From Glandiceps talaboti (Eukaryota; Hemichordata; Enteropneusta; Spengelidae): DNA of 64,000 bases. Position 1 is the first letter of the stretch, and every line of letters starts with the position of its first letter. The notes beneath the pieces are model-generated. The model searched no databases and was not told the DNA's origin. It saw only the letters and a program-made list of their open reading frames with translations. Positions 60,347-64,000 of the stretch are shown one piece after another. The DNA lies in NCBI RefSeq assembly GCF_964340395.1, contig NC_135551.1, forward strand, positions 20,229,503 through 20,293,502, given 5' to 3'. The position numbers were made by a program, and so were the translations under genes.

Positions 60347-61059
60347 GATGCTAAGTTTAAACAGCCATATGTCTATCTCAGTATTTGACACAACATAATG
60401 GCAACATTGTCAGGGCAAATAGCCAAGTCTTTGCACTGTATGTAAACAATATTTGAAGTTTATGAATGAGACACATGGTCAAGTTAATGAGTTTTAGGAG
60501 TGTTGATAGAAGTGTCCTACCCACATACAACACACTTCATTGGTTCATTAATCAGCCCCCTTCTTTGAGTATCACACATTAATGTGTTTGATTTAACAGT
60601 TGGATGTTGATTGAGTTGTGTCACCTATAAGGATTCTGTCACTGATGTGGTGCCAAGTATATTGACAGTATTGAGTGAAAAGTGCCCTCTCTGTTCTGGC
60701 AGCTTGTAGAAGGATTAATAACTGAAGCATTCACCAACCCGATGATATGCTGTGTGTCACATAGACTACTTATAAACAAAATATCTAGTAATATAACCAC
60801 ATTTGTAAGGTGGTTATTAGTTAGTTAGACCAATGGAAATCAATAGAAAACTTCAGCTGAACAACTGTTCACCCAAGGCTTATTCTGAGTACCAAGCGTA
60901 GAAGTATTAATTTGAGCCCTGGTCCTGTCATATTGTATTACACATACTTTGTAAGTCTGTGTTGATATTATGTACAGTTAGCCTTGTGGTTTGCATTCAT
61001 TACTCATGTTTCTGTAATAGCAGTCGCGAAAGGCTCAAAAGTGTTAGGCTTTGACCCCA

Positions 61060-61275
61060 TAACTGTGGTTTTGCTAAGGATGGTAAAGTTCCTCAGTCAT
61101 TTTACCATAAGGTACACTACCACTAGTAACAGTGTTTTAGGGGTGGTTATGTAAAATGTGCATGTACAGTTCTTCAGTCACTTTACTACCCTGGGTTCCC
61201 TACCAGTATTTTGCTAAGGGTGGCTATGTTCAGGCAAAATCTACCTGTGTTCCCCATAGTTACTTTAGCAGGGTT
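61060..61275. repeat. Inverted, diverged relatives of the 5560 repeat
   Basis: Three units of TTTTGCTAAGGRTGG ... TCACTTTACTACC ... CCTGGGTTCCC, the reverse-complement orientation of the unit at 5560-6000. Confidence 0.6.
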
Positions 61276-61962
61276 CCAAAACAAATTTACAACAATATGA
61301 GGAAAGTCTCTCTTTAATTACAATCCTGCTGTGTTCTGTAATAAAAATGTTCTTGTCTAATTAGTAAAACAACTTCGAATTGCCAAATGCTTGGCTTTAT
61401 AATCATTACATGTATACGTTATGTACAGTTTCCTGGCAAACTCTTGTTGTTGTAGCTGTACATGTATTGTGCCACAATATGAAGTGAATGTATGTATACA
61501 TACCCAGAACAAAGACAAATGTATCAGCACACTGTTAAATTCTATGAATGTGAGTCACCTTGTTGAGTTACTAGTACTTTGTATCAACTTGTATACAATC
61601 GTACCCTGTGGGGGGTGTGCACTCACCAGGACATTGACCCCCACCCATGACATACTTCTGAACTCACAGTGACAAACTAAGTAAATTTACACCGAACAGA
61701 AAAAAAAATACTGAATACACATTATGGACTATACCCAATTGGTCTTAAGCTTAGTGTTTAGGGTATTTGATCTATTACATAGGTAATGAATAGTTGAAAA
61801 GCCACTTACTGTTAAACCCAGTGCCTGGAGCAAATCCTGTATCGGTTTGTTGTATTTTCTGTTTATCTTCTTTCAGCTCTAAGGTGCAACTTAGAGACTT
61901 TTGTCATGACGTTTGTTTTCTTTTTTGGAAAATATAAAAGCTGTTTTGTTTGAATTCCACAG

Positions 61963-62112
61963 TTCCTAAGAAAATACTGCGTAAACCAAGACGGTATCAA
62001 AGTATGTCGGCAGTGTCTGGTTTACCAAGTTATGTACCTAGACCACAGACGCAGAGTTACGATGAAACGACGACGGCAGCTGCTCTGTTCACGCCGGAAC
62101 ATAGTTTGTCAG
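61963..62112 (+). CDS. eva1c: eva1c-like exon 6: stalk after the lectin domains
   Basis: Residues 236-285 plus one base. The acceptor is TTCCACAG|TT and the donor G|GTGAGA, phase 1 in and out. It encodes a basic start (PKKILRKPRR) followed by a Ser/Thr/Pro-rich, cysteine-free stretch. This fits a flexible, probably O-glycosylated stalk between the lectin domains and the membrane, the same place such a linker occupies in EVA1C proteins. No domain is recognisable. It is assigned to the gene by position, exact phase match on both sides and low-complexity linker character, which is weaker evidence than for the lectin exons. Confidence 0.8.
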
Positions 62113-62360
62113 GTGAGATTGTAGTTTTTTTGTGTGAGTTTTATTGAATTATGATTTGTTTAAGGGCAGAGAGAAAGTAAAATGTTTGTGAGCTCTGCAA
62201 ACCTTTTAGAGGTTAACTTTCTTCATAAAATTATCAAAAAGTGGACAAGAATGTGTTTTTCTTTTGCAATATATCATAGTTGTAAAAACCTCACAAACAC
62301 ACATAAAGGGGAAAACCATTTCAGGAAATACAAGTTTTTTCATTAATTCTTGGCTTTGGA

Positions 62361-62567
62361 TAGACTACCTGTAGACGTGAGAACTGCTATCACTACAAAC
62401 TGTAGTCTACCTGTAGACATGATAATGGCTATCACTACACTATTATGTTCTCCTAATTGACATTTTGAATTTTTGAATTTCCACTACGTTCCCCAAAAAA
62501 TTCAAAATGTCAGGTAGGGTATGAGAATAGTGTAGCAATAGCCGTTCTCATGTCTACAGGTAGGCTA
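62361..62567. mobile_element. MITE with TIR TAGNCTACCTGTAGAC
   Basis: The right end complement reads TAGCCTACCTGTAGACATGA and continues to a CTACACTATTCTCATACC block; the left end has two partial copies of it (62361 and 62402). The central hairpin is TGACATTTTGAATTTTT with its complement. Confidence 0.75.
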
Positions 62568-62573
62568 GGTTTT

Positions 62574-62927
62574 GGAGTCATTTCATGATTTTGGATCACA
62601 TAAATTTCGCTCGGTTGCCAAGAAACACCAAATTTAAACTTTTTTTTTTCACCTCTATTGTTCTTTCAGTAGAATACCGTTGCATCATGGGCTAGGCAGA
62701 CATGAATATGTGTTAGTTGCCCAATGAATATTCATGACTTCCTAGATGCTTCTTACCTTCAGATATATAGTCATGAATATGCATTGTTCATCTAATAAAT
62801 ATTCATGTCTGCTAAGAGCCATGAACCTATGGTGTATCACTGAAAGAACAAAAAAAAAGTTTCAATTTGGTGTTTCTTTGTAATCGAGTGAAATTTGTGA
62901 TGATGTCAAATCATGAAATGACTCTCC
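62574..62927. mobile_element. GGAGTCATTTCATGA-ended MITE, copy 2
   Basis: About 95-bp TIRs (GGAGTCATTTCATGATTTTG ... AAATTTCG ... AAGAAACACCAAATT ... T-run ... TTGTTCTTTCAGT) with several ATGAATATTCATG-type motifs inside. Same family as 20096-20491. Confidence 0.85.
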
Positions 62928-63350
62928 AGAACTCAGAGTTTCTGAAAATACCTTTATTTCCTGGAGTGGTGTTCCCCTGTATTCATTCCATTGTTTGATA
63001 AAACCTCTGTTGATTAACCAACTTAAACATTGAAACATGATTTTTACAGTCGACATGTTCTTCGTCAACATTTTTACGACTGCTAGATTGGCTTACAACT
63101 ACAAGCGGTACATAGTTTAATATAATTTATAAATGAACAATTTGAGAGGGAAACTTTATAATAGATTCATTTTTACGAGATATATAAAAAAAAAATTTGT
63201 CCACTTGTTATAACTAATTAATCAGTGATTGTTAACTATGAAAAAAATTACTTGTAAAAATATTCTGTTTACGATGTATTATCAGAAAAATTTGAATTTC
63301 ATGGTTCATATTTTCAGTTTATTTTAATCATAATTTATTTTATATTTTAG

Positions 63351-63515
63351 ATGATGATCCCAATTTATGGGATGGAATTTATGATGTGACGGATATCAAT
63401 GGATCATATATATATAACAACAAGTCAACTGTGGAGATAGACTATGATGGAGAAGAGGAAAATGAACCTCTAGGTTTAATATCTGATATCATGTCAGCTA
63501 TTGGATACATCAGAT
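63351..63515 (+). CDS. eva1c: eva1c-like exon 7: acidic juxtamembrane segment and start of EVA1 domain (gene continues off window)
   Basis: Residues 286-340 plus one base. The acceptor is TATATTTTAG|AT and the donor T|GTAAGT, phase 1 on both sides. It encodes an acidic stretch with two N-glycosylation sequons (N302-G-S and N309-K-S) and an EEE patch, ending in a motif like G-L-I-S-D-I-M-S-A-I-G-Y-I-R. In EVA1 family proteins a similar D/S...YIR segment comes just before the transmembrane helix and the conserved cytoplasmic tail. No further exon is evident between 63516 and 64000, so the transmembrane part must be encoded to the right of the window. Confidence 0.85.
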
Positions 63516-64000
63516 GTAAGTATACAAGGTAATGAATATGCCTTGTTGCGGTTATCAGAAAGACAAAAGAATTGCACAGCTTGGCCTCTTGGAGTGCTGT
63601 TCAGAAGCAGTGTTTGCACCAGCAGTGTGGGTCCTGAGTTGAATACTGTAGCCTACTTTCAAAGAATTCTCACTGAATATTATACCATATTCCAGTTATC
63701 GGAAAGACAAAAGAATTGTATAGTTTGGCCTCTAAGAGTGCTGTTCAGTGGCAGCTTTTGGGCCACCAGTGTAGGTTAAGATATCCTTCTGAAGAAGACA
63801 TCATTTCCCAGTTCTTCATAGCAAATGTTATTTGCATTCTCAAACAGTTAAAAATGGTCTGCTAACGTTGTTTCACATAATTTTTAGGAACTCACAGAGT
63901 ATTTTTAGTCAAATTTTTTTGTTGACTGTTTCATGTACTGCCATGGGATTTTGCTCTTAAGTGGGGTGCCCTCTTGTGACGCTTGTTTTGAAAATGACTG
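63516..64000 (+). other. Start of eva1c-like intron 7
   Basis: Intron sequence to the window edge. A two-copy direct repeat (about 63550-63640 and 63694-63777, offset about 143) shares GAAAGACAAAAGAATTG and GAGTGCTGTTCAG. The 92-codon frame starting at 63501 is the exon 7 region read in another frame running into this repeat, not a gene. Confidence 0.8.

Larger units (their letters stand above)
62113..63350 (+). other. eva1c-like intron 6
   Basis: 1238-bp phase 1 intron containing two adjacent MITEs (62361-62567 and 62574-62927). Nothing else is seen. Confidence 0.85.

Overview
This window comes from a large, AT-leaning animal genome, probably a marine invertebrate (a lophotrochozoan or an invertebrate deuterostome; the sequence alone does not settle which). 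The evidence is GT-AG introns of up to 33 kb, many microsatellites, abundant short inverted-repeat transposons, and one split gene whose domains are found only in animals.

One gene can be assembled with confidence. It is a plus-strand homologue of EVA1C (eva-1), a cell-surface protein with two galactose-binding (SUEL/rhamnose-type) lectin domains. Seven coding exons are visible: 661-742 (signal peptide), 33858-34066 and 34931-35054 (lectin domain 1), 49708-49854 and 50638-50781 (lectin domain 2), 61963-62112 (stalk), and 63351-63515 (acidic juxtamembrane part and the start of the EVA1 family domain). All internal junctions are phase 1 except the one inside lectin domain 1, which is phase 0. 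The exons join without a frame break into 340 residues. The transmembrane and cytoplasmic part lies beyond the right edge.

The rest is intron. Intron 1 (743-33857) holds several transposon families, a foldback-like structure with a 73-bp array of about 14 copies, two perfect DR1 nuclear-receptor motifs, and a nested mobile cluster at 13780-16781. That cluster is an inverted-repeat element of a family that elsewhere shows 9-bp target duplications. It is interrupted by a second segment with TTAAAGGCCC ends (13861-16015). The inner segment is CpG-richer than its surroundings and carries minus-strand open frames. One frame encodes a cysteine-rich protein and is followed 50 bases after its stop by a textbook histone-mRNA 3' stem-loop and a U7-type downstream element, although no histone is encoded. 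This is the most unusual item in the window.

Intron 3 (35055-49707) has a 47-bp satellite, a perfect 71-bp-arm palindrome embedded in (TA)n, and a 1.79-kb near-identical tandem duplication. Intron 5 (50782-61962) opens with a 32-bp minisatellite that repeats the real splice donor six times, and it contains a PIF/Harbinger-like element nested inside a 9-bp-TSD element. No tRNA, rRNA, CRISPR array or bacterial-type gene was seen.
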